From NCBI GenBank assembly GCA_045579745.1, contig JAZNMQ010000070.1, positions 7,255-71,254 of the forward strand: 64,000 nt of DNA, written 5' to 3'. Under the pieces are notes generated by a model. It ran no database searches. It saw only the letters and a list, made by a program, of their open reading frames with translations, and was not told where the DNA came from. The DNA comes from Flemingiibacterium sp045579745. GTDB taxonomy: Bacteria; Bacillota; Clostridia; Oscillospirales; CAG-272. A program made the translations under genes and the position numbers. Shown one piece after another: positions 44,140 to 52,395 of this stretch; position 1 is the first letter of the stretch; each line of letters starts with the position of its first letter.

Positions 44140-45498
44140 TCACTCTGACATCAGCTTTTTAATGTCAATATTGTCGAGAAATGAATTTGTATAATTTCCT
44201 TCCACAAACTCGGGGCAGCTCGTGAGAGCTAACTGAAAATCCCGATTGCAGCTTATTCCCGAAATAATAAATTCGGCAAGCGCACGACGCATGCGGATTA
44301 TCGCCTCATTGCGGTCACGGCCGCTGACTATAAGCTTTGCAATCATTGAGTCATAGTAAGGCGGAACGGTGTAGCCCTGATAAACAGCCGCGTCAAAACG
44401 CACGCCAAGTCCGCCGGGAACATTAAAATCAACAATTTTACCCGGACACGGCGCAAATTCTCGTAGTGGGTCCTCAGAATTTATACGGCATTCGATAACA
44501 TGACCGCTTGCTGTGATGTCACTTTGCTTAAAGCGGAGCGGCATCCCCGCAGCAATTTCGATCTGCGCTCTGACAAGGTCGATTCCGGTCAGACATTCTG
44601 TGACGGGATGCTCGACCTGAATACGGGCGTTCATCTCCATAAAGTAGAAATTTCTATCCGCGTCAACGAGATATTCGACCGTTCCTGCTCCAACATAGCC
44701 CGAAGCCTTTGCGGCGGCTATAGAAGCGGCACCCATTCTCTCGCGAAGCTCGGGGGTCATGAATGCTGAGGGCGTTTCCTCAAGCACCTTTTGATGCCGA
44801 CGCTGCATTGAGCAGTCGCGTTCCATGAGATGAACGGTATTTCCAAATTTATCCGCAAGTATCTGAAATTCGATGTGGTGCGGGTCGCGAATAAATTTTT
44901 CGATGTAAACTCCGTCATAACCGAAGTTTGCGGCAGCCTCGCTTTTGGCAGTCGCAAACGCGTGGCGAAGCTCTGTTTTGTCGCTCGCCATTCGAATGCC
45001 CTTGCCGCCACCGCCGCTTGCGGCTTTAATCATAACGGGATAGCCAATTTTTTCGGAAATCTCCTCTGCCTGCTCTAAATCGGTGACGATTCCGTCTGAG
45101 CCGGGTACAACGGGAACTCCCGCAGCAACAACTGTGCGCCGAGCCTCAGCTTTGTCGCCGACAAGCTCAATGGAACGAGAGGTCGGGCCGATAAACTCGA
45201 TGCCGTTTTCCTCACAAAGGCGCGCAAATTCGCTGTTTTCGGAAAGGAATCCATATCCGGGATGGATAGCTTCAGCTCCGACAAGCTTAGCAGCGGTCAG
45301 GATCGCATTCATATTTAGATAGCTGTCGCGTGAGTACGCGGGACCGATGCAAACGCTCTCATCTGCAATCAGTGTATGAAGCGATTCGCGGTCGGCATCT
45401 GAATAAATTGCCACGCTGATAATGCCCATGTCACGGCATGCGCGAATAACTCTCACCGCAATCTCGCCGCGATTGGCAATCAATATTTTTCTGAACAT
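44140..45498 (-). CDS. accC: acetyl-CoA carboxylase, biotin carboxylase subunit
   Basis: 452-residue ATP-grasp enzyme that carboxylates biotin on AccB. Seen: N-terminal KILIANRGEIAVRVIRACRD, the glycine-rich ATP loop KAASGGGGKGIRMA, the metal/catalytic FMEMNARIQVEHPVTECLTG (residues around 285-305) and the C-terminal ISGISCNRDFQLAL, somewhat altered from the usual consensus. The length matches the family (about 445-455). It follows fabZ by 12 nt and precedes accD by 1 nt. Confidence 0.97.
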   Translation of the reverse strand: MFRKILIANRGEIAVRVIRACRDMGIISVAIYSDADRESLHTLIADESVCIGPAYSRDSYLNMNAILTAAKLVGAEAIHPGYGFLSENSEFARLCEENGIEFIGPTSRSIELVGDKAEARRTVVAAGVPVVPGSDGIVTDLEQAEEISEKIGYPVMIKAASGGGGKGIRMASDKTELRHAFATAKSEAAANFGYDGVYIEKFIRDPHHIEFQILADKFGNTVHLMERDCSMQRRHQKVLEETPSAFMTPELRERMGAASIAAAKASGYVGAGTVEYLVDADRNFYFMEMNARIQVEHPVTECLTGIDLVRAQIEIAAGMPLRFKQSDITASGHVIECRINSEDPLREFAPCPGKIVDFNVPGGLGVRFDAAVYQGYTVPPYYDSMIAKLIVSGRDRNEAIIRMRRALAEFIISGISCNRDFQLALTSCPEFVEGNYTNSFLDNIDIKKLMSE

Positions 45499-45510
45499 TT
45501 TGTCACCCTA

Positions 45511-45936
45511 TTACTGTACCATGCACTTTATATCTGCTGTACAGCAAACCTCGCCGTTAACAGATGCTGTGCCCGTTGCAACAGCTAAACCGAAGCGGCA
45601 TTTTACAAGCTCACAGCGAAGCTCGAGCGTTTCTCCCGGAAGCACCTTGCGCTTGAATTTTACATTGTCTGCGCCTGCGAAATACGCGATCTTGCCGCGG
45701 TTTTCGGGCATTCCGAGGATGACGACGGCACCGCATTGAGCCATGGATTCGAGCATTAAAACTCCGGGAAGAACGGGTGTGCCGGGGAAGTGTCCTTTGA
45801 AGAAATATTCCTCGCCGGTCAGCTGCCAGCGCGCTTCTGCAAATTTCCCGTCCTCTAAAGCCGTGATTTCATCAATCAGCAAAAACGGCTCTCGATGGGG
45901 GATGATTTCTTTGATTTGCTCTTTATTTAATACCAT
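45511..45936 (-). CDS. fabZ: 3-hydroxyacyl-ACP dehydratase
   Basis: 141-residue hot-dog-fold enzyme that dehydrates 3-hydroxyacyl-ACP. The catalytic His is in HREPFLLIDEI or the FKGHFPGTPVLPGVLMLESMAQ-type helix region at about residues 47-68, where the Glu of MLES completes the site. It lies between accB and accC, the position seen in Firmicutes operons. GGAGAG precedes the ATG at 45936. Confidence 0.96.
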   Translation of the reverse strand: MVLNKEQIKEIIPHREPFLLIDEITALEDGKFAEARWQLTGEEYFFKGHFPGTPVLPGVLMLESMAQCGAVVILGMPENRGKIAYFAGADNVKFKRKVLPGETLELRCELVKCRFGLAVATGTASVNGEVCCTADIKCMVQ

Positions 45937-45945
45937 TGCACTCTC

Positions 45946-46437
45946 CTATTTGACGGCAATGAGCGGCTGACCGTATTCGACCATCTTGCCGTTTTCGAAC
46001 AGGATATCCGTTACTGTGCCGTCCTTGTCGGCTTCGATCTCGTTCATGACCTTCATAGCCTCGATTATACAAATGATGTCGCCCTTTTTGATAGACTGTC
46101 CGACCTTGACAAACGGAGCTGCGTCCGGCGAGGATGCGGCATATGCCACTCCGAGAAGCGGAGCCTTGATTGTTTCAAGCTCGCTATTGCTCGCAGCGGC
46201 TTGTGCGTCCTCAGAAACGCTGCTTGTAGGCTTAACAGTATCGCTTGCGGGTATATGGCTGACCGTCTGAATGGATGTAGGTACAGTATAATTTGTTGCG
46301 ACTGGAGTGTGACGGTCAAGCTTGATGCGGATATTATCAATCTCAAGCTCGAGGCTGTCGGTTCGGCTTGAATCAAGCTTATCAATAAGTCTTGAAATAA
46401 GCGCTTCAATTTGTGCTGCGTTGTTTAAATCGTTCAT
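45946..46437 (-). CDS. accB: acetyl-CoA carboxylase, biotin carboxyl carrier protein
   Basis: 163-residue carrier. The biotinylated lysine is in EAMKVMNEIEAD; the C-terminal 80 residues form the biotinyl domain (VKVGQSIKKGDIICIIEAMK is its central strand pair). Residues 50-90 are a Thr/Ser/Pro/Ala-rich flexible linker. AAAGGA precedes the ATG. The fabZ start is 9 nt beyond its stop. A 103-nt gap separates it from fabF. Confidence 0.96.
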   Translation of the reverse strand: MNDLNNAAQIEALISRLIDKLDSSRTDSLELEIDNIRIKLDRHTPVATNYTVPTSIQTVSHIPASDTVKPTSSVSEDAQAAASNSELETIKAPLLGVAYAASSPDAAPFVKVGQSIKKGDIICIIEAMKVMNEIEADKDGTVTDILFENGKMVEYGQPLIAVK

Positions 46438-46540
46438 ATTATTCCTTTATGCCGCGAGAAGCGGCTCTCATAGATTTTATTATGTGGTTGATGGCTTGAA
46501 GGTGGATTTATCTGTCGATTAAATTGCCTCGCCTTTTACA

Positions 46541-47776
46541 TCAGCCCTCAAATTTCTTGAAAAGCAGGGATACATTTGTTCCGCCGAAGCCGAGGGAGTT
46601 CGACAGCGCATATCGAAGCTCGCGATTATTAGGCCTGAGAGGGGTGTAATCGAGGTCAAGCTCGGGGTCGGGCTCTTTTAGATTTGCCGTCGGAGGAACG
46701 ATGCCGCGCTCAATTGCCATTGCGGTAATAATCGCCTCTGTAGCACCTGCCGCGCCGAGAAGATGTCCCGTTACGCCCTTTGTTGACGAAATCGAAACCT
46801 TGTACGCCGCTTCGCCTAGCGCCTTTTTGATTGCCAGCGTTTCAGAGGAGTCGTTGTGGTCTGTTCCTGTGCCGTGCGCATTGATATAATCTATCATGTC
46901 GGGAGTAATTCCACCCTCTCTGATAGCTCCCGAAATTGCGAGAGTTGCGCCCGATGCCTCGGGGTCGGGAGCGGTTATGTGATAAGCGTCGCTCGTAGTT
47001 CCGTATCCGATTATCTCACCGTAAATTTTTGCGCCGCGAGCCATAGCATGCTCGTAGCTCTCGAGCACGAGAGCGGCTCCGCCCTCTCCCATTGTAAAGC
47101 CGCTTCGTCTTTTGTCAAACGGAAGTGAGCATGTATCGGGGGTCGTTCCGTGAGTCAGGGCTGTCATGTTTGAAAAGCCTGCGACTGCCATTTTGGTTAT
47201 GGTAGCTTCCGCGCCGCCTGCAATAACTACATCGGCATAGCCGTCCTTAATGTGACGGAAAGCCTCGCCGATCGCGGTTGCGCTTGAAGCGCATGCGGTA
47301 ACCGTTGCGTAGCAGGTTCCCTTGAAGCCATATTTCATCGCTATGTGTCCGCAAGCAATATTGCTGATCATCATCGGGATAAAGAGCGGCGAAACTCTGC
47401 CCGGACCCTTTTCCATAAGCTTTGTGTGCTCGTCCTCGAGCGTTGAAAGTCCGCCGATGCCGCTTCCGAAAATTACTCCGCAGCGTGTAACATCAAGCTT
47501 GTCAGCATCAAGCTCGCTCATATCATATGCGCCCTTTGCCGCCGCCATTGCAAATTGGCAATAACGGTCCATTCTGCGTGCCGCCTTGGCGTCTATATCG
47601 TAATCGGTCGGTGCGAAGTTTTTGACCTCGCAGGCGAATTTGCACTTATAGTCCTCTGTGTCGAACGCGGTAATCTCATCAACAGTTGTTACTGCGCTGA
47701 GAACACGCTCAAAAAGCTCATCAGGGGTAGAGCCTGCCGGTGTGACAGCTCCCATGCCGGTAATTACAACTCGCAT
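46541..47776 (-). CDS. fabF: 3-oxoacyl-ACP synthase II
   Basis: 411-residue condensing enzyme for chain elongation. The nucleophilic Cys is in TVTACASSATAIGEA, the two active-site His in NAHGTGTDHND and TKGVTGHLLGAAG. GGAGG lies 9 nt before the ATG at 47776. It takes malonyl-ACP, yet fabD, which makes it, is not in this operon. Confidence 0.97.
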   Translation of the reverse strand: MRVVITGMGAVTPAGSTPDELFERVLSAVTTVDEITAFDTEDYKCKFACEVKNFAPTDYDIDAKAARRMDRYCQFAMAAAKGAYDMSELDADKLDVTRCGVIFGSGIGGLSTLEDEHTKLMEKGPGRVSPLFIPMMISNIACGHIAMKYGFKGTCYATVTACASSATAIGEAFRHIKDGYADVVIAGGAEATITKMAVAGFSNMTALTHGTTPDTCSLPFDKRRSGFTMGEGGAALVLESYEHAMARGAKIYGEIIGYGTTSDAYHITAPDPEASGATLAISGAIREGGITPDMIDYINAHGTGTDHNDSSETLAIKKALGEAAYKVSISSTKGVTGHLLGAAGATEAIITAMAIERGIVPPTANLKEPDPELDLDYTPLRPNNRELRYALSNSLGFGGTNVSLLFKKFEG

Positions 47777-47806
47777 TTGTAATATCCTCCATATTAATAG
47801 GTTAGA

Positions 47807-48553
47807 TTAAAGCGTGATAGCGCCATCAACGCAAAGCGTCTGTGCGGTGATATATGAAGCATCCTCGCTTGCCAAAAATGCCGCCGCATTTGCAATATCC
47901 TCGGGTTTGCCTGTGCGTCGGAGCGCAATTCTATCGCAAAGCTCCTTGCGTGTGTCCTCGCTAAGAGCACCCGTCATATCGGTTTCGATGTAGCCGGGAG
48001 CGATGCAGTTGACTGTAATTCCGCGGCTGCCGATCTCCTTTGCAAGCGATTTTGTAAAGCCGATTATAGCCGCCTTTGATGCTGCATAGTTGGTTTGTCC
48101 GGCGTTGCCGAAAATGCCGACTACCGACGAAATGTTAATGATTCTGCCATGACGAGCCTTCATCATTATCGGAACAACAGCCCTTGACATATTGTAAACC
48201 GATTTGAGATTGCAGTTGATAACAGAGTCAAACTGTTCCTCGCTCATTCGCATGAGCAGACCGTCGCGCGTTATTCCTGCATTGTTTATCAGTGCACAAA
48301 TGCTCCCGAAACGCTCGACAACCTTGTCAACCATTTCTTTGCATTCCTCGTAGCGTGATACATCGGCTTTAAAAAGCTCACACTCAGCACCGTCAGCCAA
48401 TGAGGCGTGAACTGCTTCAAGCGCGGCGTTTTGTGAACCGTTGTCCGAGCGGTAGTTGATAGCGACATTATAGCCGCGTGAGGCGAAGCCGCATGCGATG
48501 GCAAGACCAATCCCGCGCGCAGCACCTGTTACGATAACCGTCTTTTTTTCCAT
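47807..48553 (-). CDS. fabG: 3-oxoacyl-ACP reductase
   Basis: 248-residue NADPH-dependent short-chain dehydrogenase. The cofactor loop is TGAARGIGLA; the catalytic Ser is in NISSVVG, with Tyr and Lys in YAASKAAI, and the C-terminal VDGAITL is typical. The ATG at 48553 gives the usual start MEKKTVIVTG, but its ribosome site is weak; the frame is open upstream to a TTG at 48574, with AAAGG before it. A short stem, CCTGCA with TGCAGG, overlaps the upstream start region and could tune translation. Confidence 0.95.
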   Translation of the reverse strand: MEKKTVIVTGAARGIGLAIACGFASRGYNVAINYRSDNGSQNAALEAVHASLADGAECELFKADVSRYEECKEMVDKVVERFGSICALINNAGITRDGLLMRMSEEQFDSVINCNLKSVYNMSRAVVPIMMKARHGRIINISSVVGIFGNAGQTNYAASKAAIIGFTKSLAKEIGSRGITVNCIAPGYIETDMTGALSEDTRKELCDRIALRRTGKPEDIANAAAFLASEDASYITAQTLCVDGAITL

Positions 48554-48658
48554 ATCTATGCCCATGACCTGCAAATGCAGGTATGCCTTTCTTACCTGTT
48601 TATGTGCTATAAAGCATCCTACTTTATTTTAATTCCTGCTCTCTCAGACGAATGCTGC

Positions 48659-49678
48659 TTACCATTCGACTATTGCAACGCCGTATGTGAGCCCTGCACC
48701 AAAGCCTGCGATAGCAAGCTTGTCACCTCGGCTTAACTTCCCGGCACGGTTTAATTCATCAAGCAATATCGGAACGCTCGCGCTTGAGGTGTTGCCGTAA
48801 CGCTCAATGTTTGTGGGGGCTTTTTCGGGGGCAAGCCCGAGCCGTTCAACGGCTGAGTTTATTATGCGGACATTCGCTTGATGCATTACGAGATATTTAA
48901 GCTCGGATGCTGATATGTCAGCGGCGGCTAAAGCCCCCTCAAGTGCTTCGGGAACTGCCTTCACCGCGAATCTGTAAACCTCGCGTCCGTTCATTTTGAG
49001 CCCGACCTGCACAGAGGCGTGATCAGCATTTGATAATGTACCATCCTCGTTCTTTCTGACTGGGGGCAGAGCCTTGGCAGTTATAGCGTCAGCACCCGTT
49101 CCGTCGGTCTTTATATAGGATGAAAGGAATCCGTGCTCGCTGTCGGCACTGACTACCGCTGCGCCTGCTCCGTCACCAAAGAGTATGCACGAGGAGCGGT
49201 CTGTATAATCGGTAATTCTCGATAAATTCTCGGAGCAGACTATCAAAATATTATTTATCCGCTTTGAGCCGACACGCTCGCTTGAGATAAACGCCGAGGC
49301 GGTTTCAAGCGCATATACAAAGCCTGAGCAGCCTGCGTTAAGGTCAAACGCAAAGGCGTTTGATGCGCCTATGTCGGCTTGAACATAGCAAGCAAGTGCG
49401 GGGGAGTAATTGTCGTTTGTTACAGTCGAGCATATCACGATGTCGATATCGAGCGGGGATAATCCCGATGCTTCAAGTGCGCGCTTGGCGGCAATAGCTG
49501 CCATTTCACGATTTGAGAGCTCGGTGTTGATTCTGCGCTCAGAAATTCCCGTTCGTTCGCGTATCCATTCGTCGTTGGTATCGACCATTCGCGAAAGTGC
49601 TTCGTTTGTGAGCGTGAAGTCCGGCAGGTATGAGCCGGTAGATATTATACGCGCAATGCGTTTGTCTTTTTTACTCAT
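48659..49678 (-). CDS. fabH: 3-oxoacyl-ACP synthase III
   Basis: 339-residue enzyme that starts fatty-acid synthesis by condensing an acyl-CoA with malonyl-ACP. The triad is Cys in DLNAGCSGFVYAL, His in MHQANVRI and Asn in YGNTSSASVP. The start at 49678 follows GGAAGG by 7 nt; the open frame to 49711 lacks a site. First gene of the operon. Its primer preference (acetyl-, isobutyryl- or other acyl-CoA) cannot be read directly from the sequence, but a branched-chain 2-oxoacid oxidoreductase is encoded 2 kb away. Confidence 0.97.
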   Translation of the reverse strand: MSKKDKRIARIISTGSYLPDFTLTNEALSRMVDTNDEWIRERTGISERRINTELSNREMAAIAAKRALEASGLSPLDIDIVICSTVTNDNYSPALACYVQADIGASNAFAFDLNAGCSGFVYALETASAFISSERVGSKRINNILIVCSENLSRITDYTDRSSCILFGDGAGAAVVSADSEHGFLSSYIKTDGTGADAITAKALPPVRKNEDGTLSNADHASVQVGLKMNGREVYRFAVKAVPEALEGALAAADISASELKYLVMHQANVRIINSAVERLGLAPEKAPTNIERYGNTSSASVPILLDELNRAGKLSRGDKLAIAGFGAGLTYGVAIVEW

Positions 49679-49895
49679 AGTATTGTCCTTCCCGTATGGC
49701 GGCTGCCACACAATTAAGATGGATTACTGAGAATATATTCTACCATACAAATTAATCGGAATTATTGACGAAATGTAAAAAATTACATATTATTGCAGGA
49801 TTTGATTTTTGACGTATAGCGAACTGAATGATTGACAAAGCTCAATTTTTCATGTATAATCAAGGTGTAAAATGCTGTTTTGGGAGGCGATTTTG
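49679..49895. promoter_or_regulatory. divergent control region fabH / ROK-like regulator
   Basis: Toward the right, TTGACA (49832-49837) and TATAAT (49855-49860), 17-nt spacer, drive the ROK-like gene. Toward fabH the best minus-strand -10 is TAGAAT near 49748-49753, with a TG extension and a poor -35. Between them ATGTAA (49773-49778) and TTACAT (49783-49788) form an inverted repeat around AAAA. No FapR or FabT consensus is apparent. Confidence 0.6.
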
Positions 49896-50741
49896 ATGCT
49901 TTATGATGGCTCGAGCACGCTTGCTGTATTTGACGCTATTGCAAATTGCCGCGAGATAAGCAGAGCGGAGCTGTCAAAAATTACGGGCTTCAGTCAGGTT
50001 ACGATTGGAAAGGCTGTCGATGCGCTTGAAGCCTGCGGCATTGTGACACAATATAAAAAGGAGCGAAGCACAGTCGGAAGAAAGACGGGAATTTGTCGGC
50101 TTAACGAGCGATATGGCATGCTTGTTTTCGATTATGACTGCATGCGCTTTCGCGTAACGGATATAAATTTAAATGAGCTTGGCGAATTTGAGCTAAAAAA
50201 TATCGAGGACTCTCTGAGTGTGGGCTTTTTGCGCTTTGCCGAATTGTTTGACGGAGAGCTGATTGGCATTGGATGCATTGTGCCAGAGGGCAAAATGGCA
50301 GAATACAGCGAAAAAATACGAGAAATATTCGGGCAAGCTCCCGAGCTTCTTGTTGACAGCGGTTCTGCCTTGACCCTCGCAAATTCGAAACGCTTCGATA
50401 TATCGAGCATAGCTGTATTTTTGCGAATTCGCGAGAGTGTAAGCGGTTCGATAATGCTTGGCGACAGGCTTTTTCGAGGCGCAAGAGGACGGGCAGGTGA
50501 CTTTTCGCGGATTTTTGGAGATAAAGCCGAGCTTTCGCAAAGGCTACCCGAAATATGTGCGATGCTTGACCCGGAGTTCATTCATATTGCAAGCGATGAT
50601 GTGCTGTCAATCCCCGATTTACCCGAGGGAGTACAGCTTATAGTTGAACGCTTTGACGATTGCAAAAGCGCGATTGACGGCGCTTTGCTGATGTTAAGAG
50701 AAAATTGGGTGCGCTCAAAAATCGAACAAAAGAGTGAATAA
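49896..50741 (+). CDS. ROK-like transcriptional regulator, degenerate sugar-kinase domain
   Basis: 281-residue protein with an N-terminal winged helix (ISRAELSKITGFSQVTIGKA, then VDALEACGIV) and a C-terminal domain resembling ROK repressors/kinases such as NagC and XylR (IMLGDRLFRGARGRAGDFSR matches the region around the ROK glycine motif). The CxCGxxGCxE zinc motif of true ROK proteins is absent and the domain is short, so sugar kinase activity is unlikely. It is transcribed away from fabH from a shared region. In Clostridia that position is normally held by a MarR-type FabT, so this may be the regulator of the fatty-acid operon. The start at 49896 follows GGGAGG. Confidence 0.75.
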   Translation: MLYDGSSTLAVFDAIANCREISRAELSKITGFSQVTIGKAVDALEACGIVTQYKKERSTVGRKTGICRLNERYGMLVFDYDCMRFRVTDINLNELGEFELKNIEDSLSVGFLRFAELFDGELIGIGCIVPEGKMAEYSEKIREIFGQAPELLVDSGSALTLANSKRFDISSIAVFLRIRESVSGSIMLGDRLFRGARGRAGDFSRIFGDKAELSQRLPEICAMLDPEFIHIASDDVLSIPDLPEGVQLIVERFDDCKSAIDGALLMLRENWVRSKIEQKSE

Positions 50742-50815
50742 TTGCGCTGTCTATGAGCAGAATAATTATGAAGTCATCTATGTTGGCTTTATATTATTTC
50801 AAAGAGGTAAATGAC

Positions 50816-51019
50816 ATGGAAAACAAGACTCCCAACCATTCCATTGAATGCTCTGTTAAGCAGTGCGCTCATCACTGCGGCAATGTAAACTTCTGCGCAC
50901 TCGACTCGGTTCGCATCGCAACTCACGAAGCTAACCCTACCGAATGCAAATGTACCGACTGTGAATCGTTCAGAGCAAACGACTCCTGCGGTCCAGGCAT
51001 GAGTAACTGCAACGCATAA
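50816..51019 (+). CDS. DUF1540 small cysteine-rich protein
   Basis: 67-residue protein with nine cysteines, arranged as in DUF1540 (IECSVKQCAHHCGNVNFCAL, then CKCTDCESF). Probably binds a metal; the function is unknown. The family is common in spore-forming and other Clostridia. AGAGG lies 8 nt before the ATG at 50816; the frame is open to 50753 but without a site. It follows the ROK-like gene by 74 nt and may be co-transcribed. A bidirectional terminator follows. Confidence 0.85.
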   Translation: MENKTPNHSIECSVKQCAHHCGNVNFCALDSVRIATHEANPTECKCTDCESFRANDSCGPGMSNCNA

Positions 51020-51021
51020 CA

Positions 51022-51056
51022 AAAATCGCCCGAGAGATTTCTCTCGGGCAATTTTT
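51022..51056. terminator. bidirectional terminator between DUF1540 gene and vorC
   Basis: GCCCGAGAGA (51027-51036) pairs with TCTCTCGGGC (51039-51048), with A and T tracts on both sides. It serves both convergent genes. Confidence 0.92.
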
Positions 51057-51062
51057 TAGTTT

Positions 51063-51599
51063 TTATGCGAATTTGTAGCCAAGCTCAAGTGCTTTCTTGT
51101 TTTTATCGATCAGCGCCGCTTTCGATGCCGGAATGCCGTCAATCATATGATTTAGGAATTCGTCATACTCAAAGAGCCCCGTGAGCTTCAAAAGATATCC
51201 GAGTATGATGACATTTGCCATGCCGGAAAGTCCGTTGTCGGATGCCATCGAGGTTGCGGGGATTCCTGCTACCTTTACATCATCACGTCCGAGGTCTGCA
51301 TTGATGAGAGAGGAATCGTAAATAACGAGTCCGCCTGCCTTGACATTCGGAACAAATTTTGTAAAGGAGGGAAGGTTCATCGCAATGAGAAGGTCGGGGT
51401 TTACAACCAACGGAGAGCCGATTTCCTCATCGGAGATAATTACGGAGCAGTTAGCCGCGCCGCCGCGCATTTCGGGACCGTAGGACGGGAGCCACGAAAC
51501 CTGAAGATCGGTGTCCATCGCGATTTTTGCGAGCTGCTTGCCTGCGAACAGAATACCCTGGCCGCCAAAGCCTGCAAGAAGAATGTTCGTCGTTGCCAT
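51063..51599 (-). CDS. vorC: 2-oxoacid:ferredoxin oxidoreductase, gamma subunit
   Basis: 178-residue gamma subunit of a ferredoxin-dependent 2-oxoacid oxidoreductase. Typical opening ILLAGFGGQGILFAGKQLA, then WLPSYGPEMRGGAANCSVIIS. The order ferredoxin-alpha-beta-gamma matches the VOR/KOR type, annotated either as branched-chain 2-oxoacid (VorDABC) or 2-oxoglutarate enzymes; sequence alone does not settle the substrate. It starts 1 nt after vorB. Confidence 0.88.
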   Translation of the reverse strand: MATTNILLAGFGGQGILFAGKQLAKIAMDTDLQVSWLPSYGPEMRGGAANCSVIISDEEIGSPLVVNPDLLIAMNLPSFTKFVPNVKAGGLVIYDSSLINADLGRDDVKVAGIPATSMASDNGLSGMANVIILGYLLKLTGLFEYDEFLNHMIDGIPASKAALIDKNKKALELGYKFA

Positions 51600-51600
51600 A

Positions 51601-52374
51601 TCAGTTATCCTCCTTTGTAGAGGTGGGGTTGAGAGTCTTTACGTCGGTGTCCTTGTAAACTCCAAGCGGATAGAACGGAATCATATCTGTCTTGAGCCAT
51701 TCGAGAGCAGCCTCGGGAGTCATGCCCCAGTTTGTCGGGCAGGTCGAGAGAACCTCGACAATTGAAAGTCCCTTTTTGTCGATCTGATTCTGGAATGCCT
51801 TTTTGATTGCCGCCTTAGTCTTCTTAATGTTAGGTACAGTGTTAACCGCAACACGCTCAGCGTAAGCAACGCCGTCAAGGGTAGACATCATCTCGCATAC
51901 GCGAATAGGTGAGCCCTGAATGCGGCGATCACGTCCGTAAGGAGAGGTTGTTGTTACCTGACCGGGAAGCGTTGTGGGTGCCATCTGACCGCCGGTCATA
52001 CCGTAAATGCAGTTGTTGATGAAGATGATTGTAATGTTTTCACCGCGCGCACCTACATGAACGGTTTCGGCTGTACCGATAGCCGCGAGGTCGCCGTCAC
52101 CCTGATAGGTGAATACGATGTTGTCGGGATGTGTGCGCTTAACGCCTGTTGCAACTGCCGGAGCGCGTCCGTGAGCTGCCTGGATCATATCGCACTCAAA
52201 GTAGTTGTAAGCGAATACGGAGCAGCCTACCGGCGCAATGCCGACTGCCTTGCCGCAGATGTCAAGCTCGTCTAAAACCTCTGCAACGAGTCTGTGAACA
52301 ATACCGTGTGTACAGCCCGGGCAGTAATGGAAGGGCACGGGCGAGAGTGATTTCGGTTTTTCAAATACTACCAT
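51601..52374 (-). CDS. vorB: 2-oxoacid:ferredoxin oxidoreductase, beta (TPP) subunit
   Basis: 257-residue thiamine-diphosphate subunit. The TPP motif begins GDGDLAAIGTAE and ends NNCIYGMTGGQMAPTT. HYCPGCTHGIVHRL carries the Cys seen near the start of these subunits. With the alpha subunit it decarboxylates the oxoacid and passes electrons to the ferredoxin subunit, giving acyl-CoA. GGAGG is 11 nt before the ATG, slightly far. Confidence 0.9.
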   Translation of the reverse strand: MVVFEKPKSLSPVPFHYCPGCTHGIVHRLVAEVLDELDICGKAVGIAPVGCSVFAYNYFECDMIQAAHGRAPAVATGVKRTHPDNIVFTYQGDGDLAAIGTAETVHVGARGENITIIFINNCIYGMTGGQMAPTTLPGQVTTTSPYGRDRRIQGSPIRVCEMMSTLDGVAYAERVAVNTVPNIKKTKAAIKKAFQNQIDKKGLSIVEVLSTCPTNWGMTPEAALEWLKTDMIPFYPLGVYKDTDVKTLNPTSTKEDN

Positions 52375-52395
52375 TTTATATGTAACCTCCTGAAT

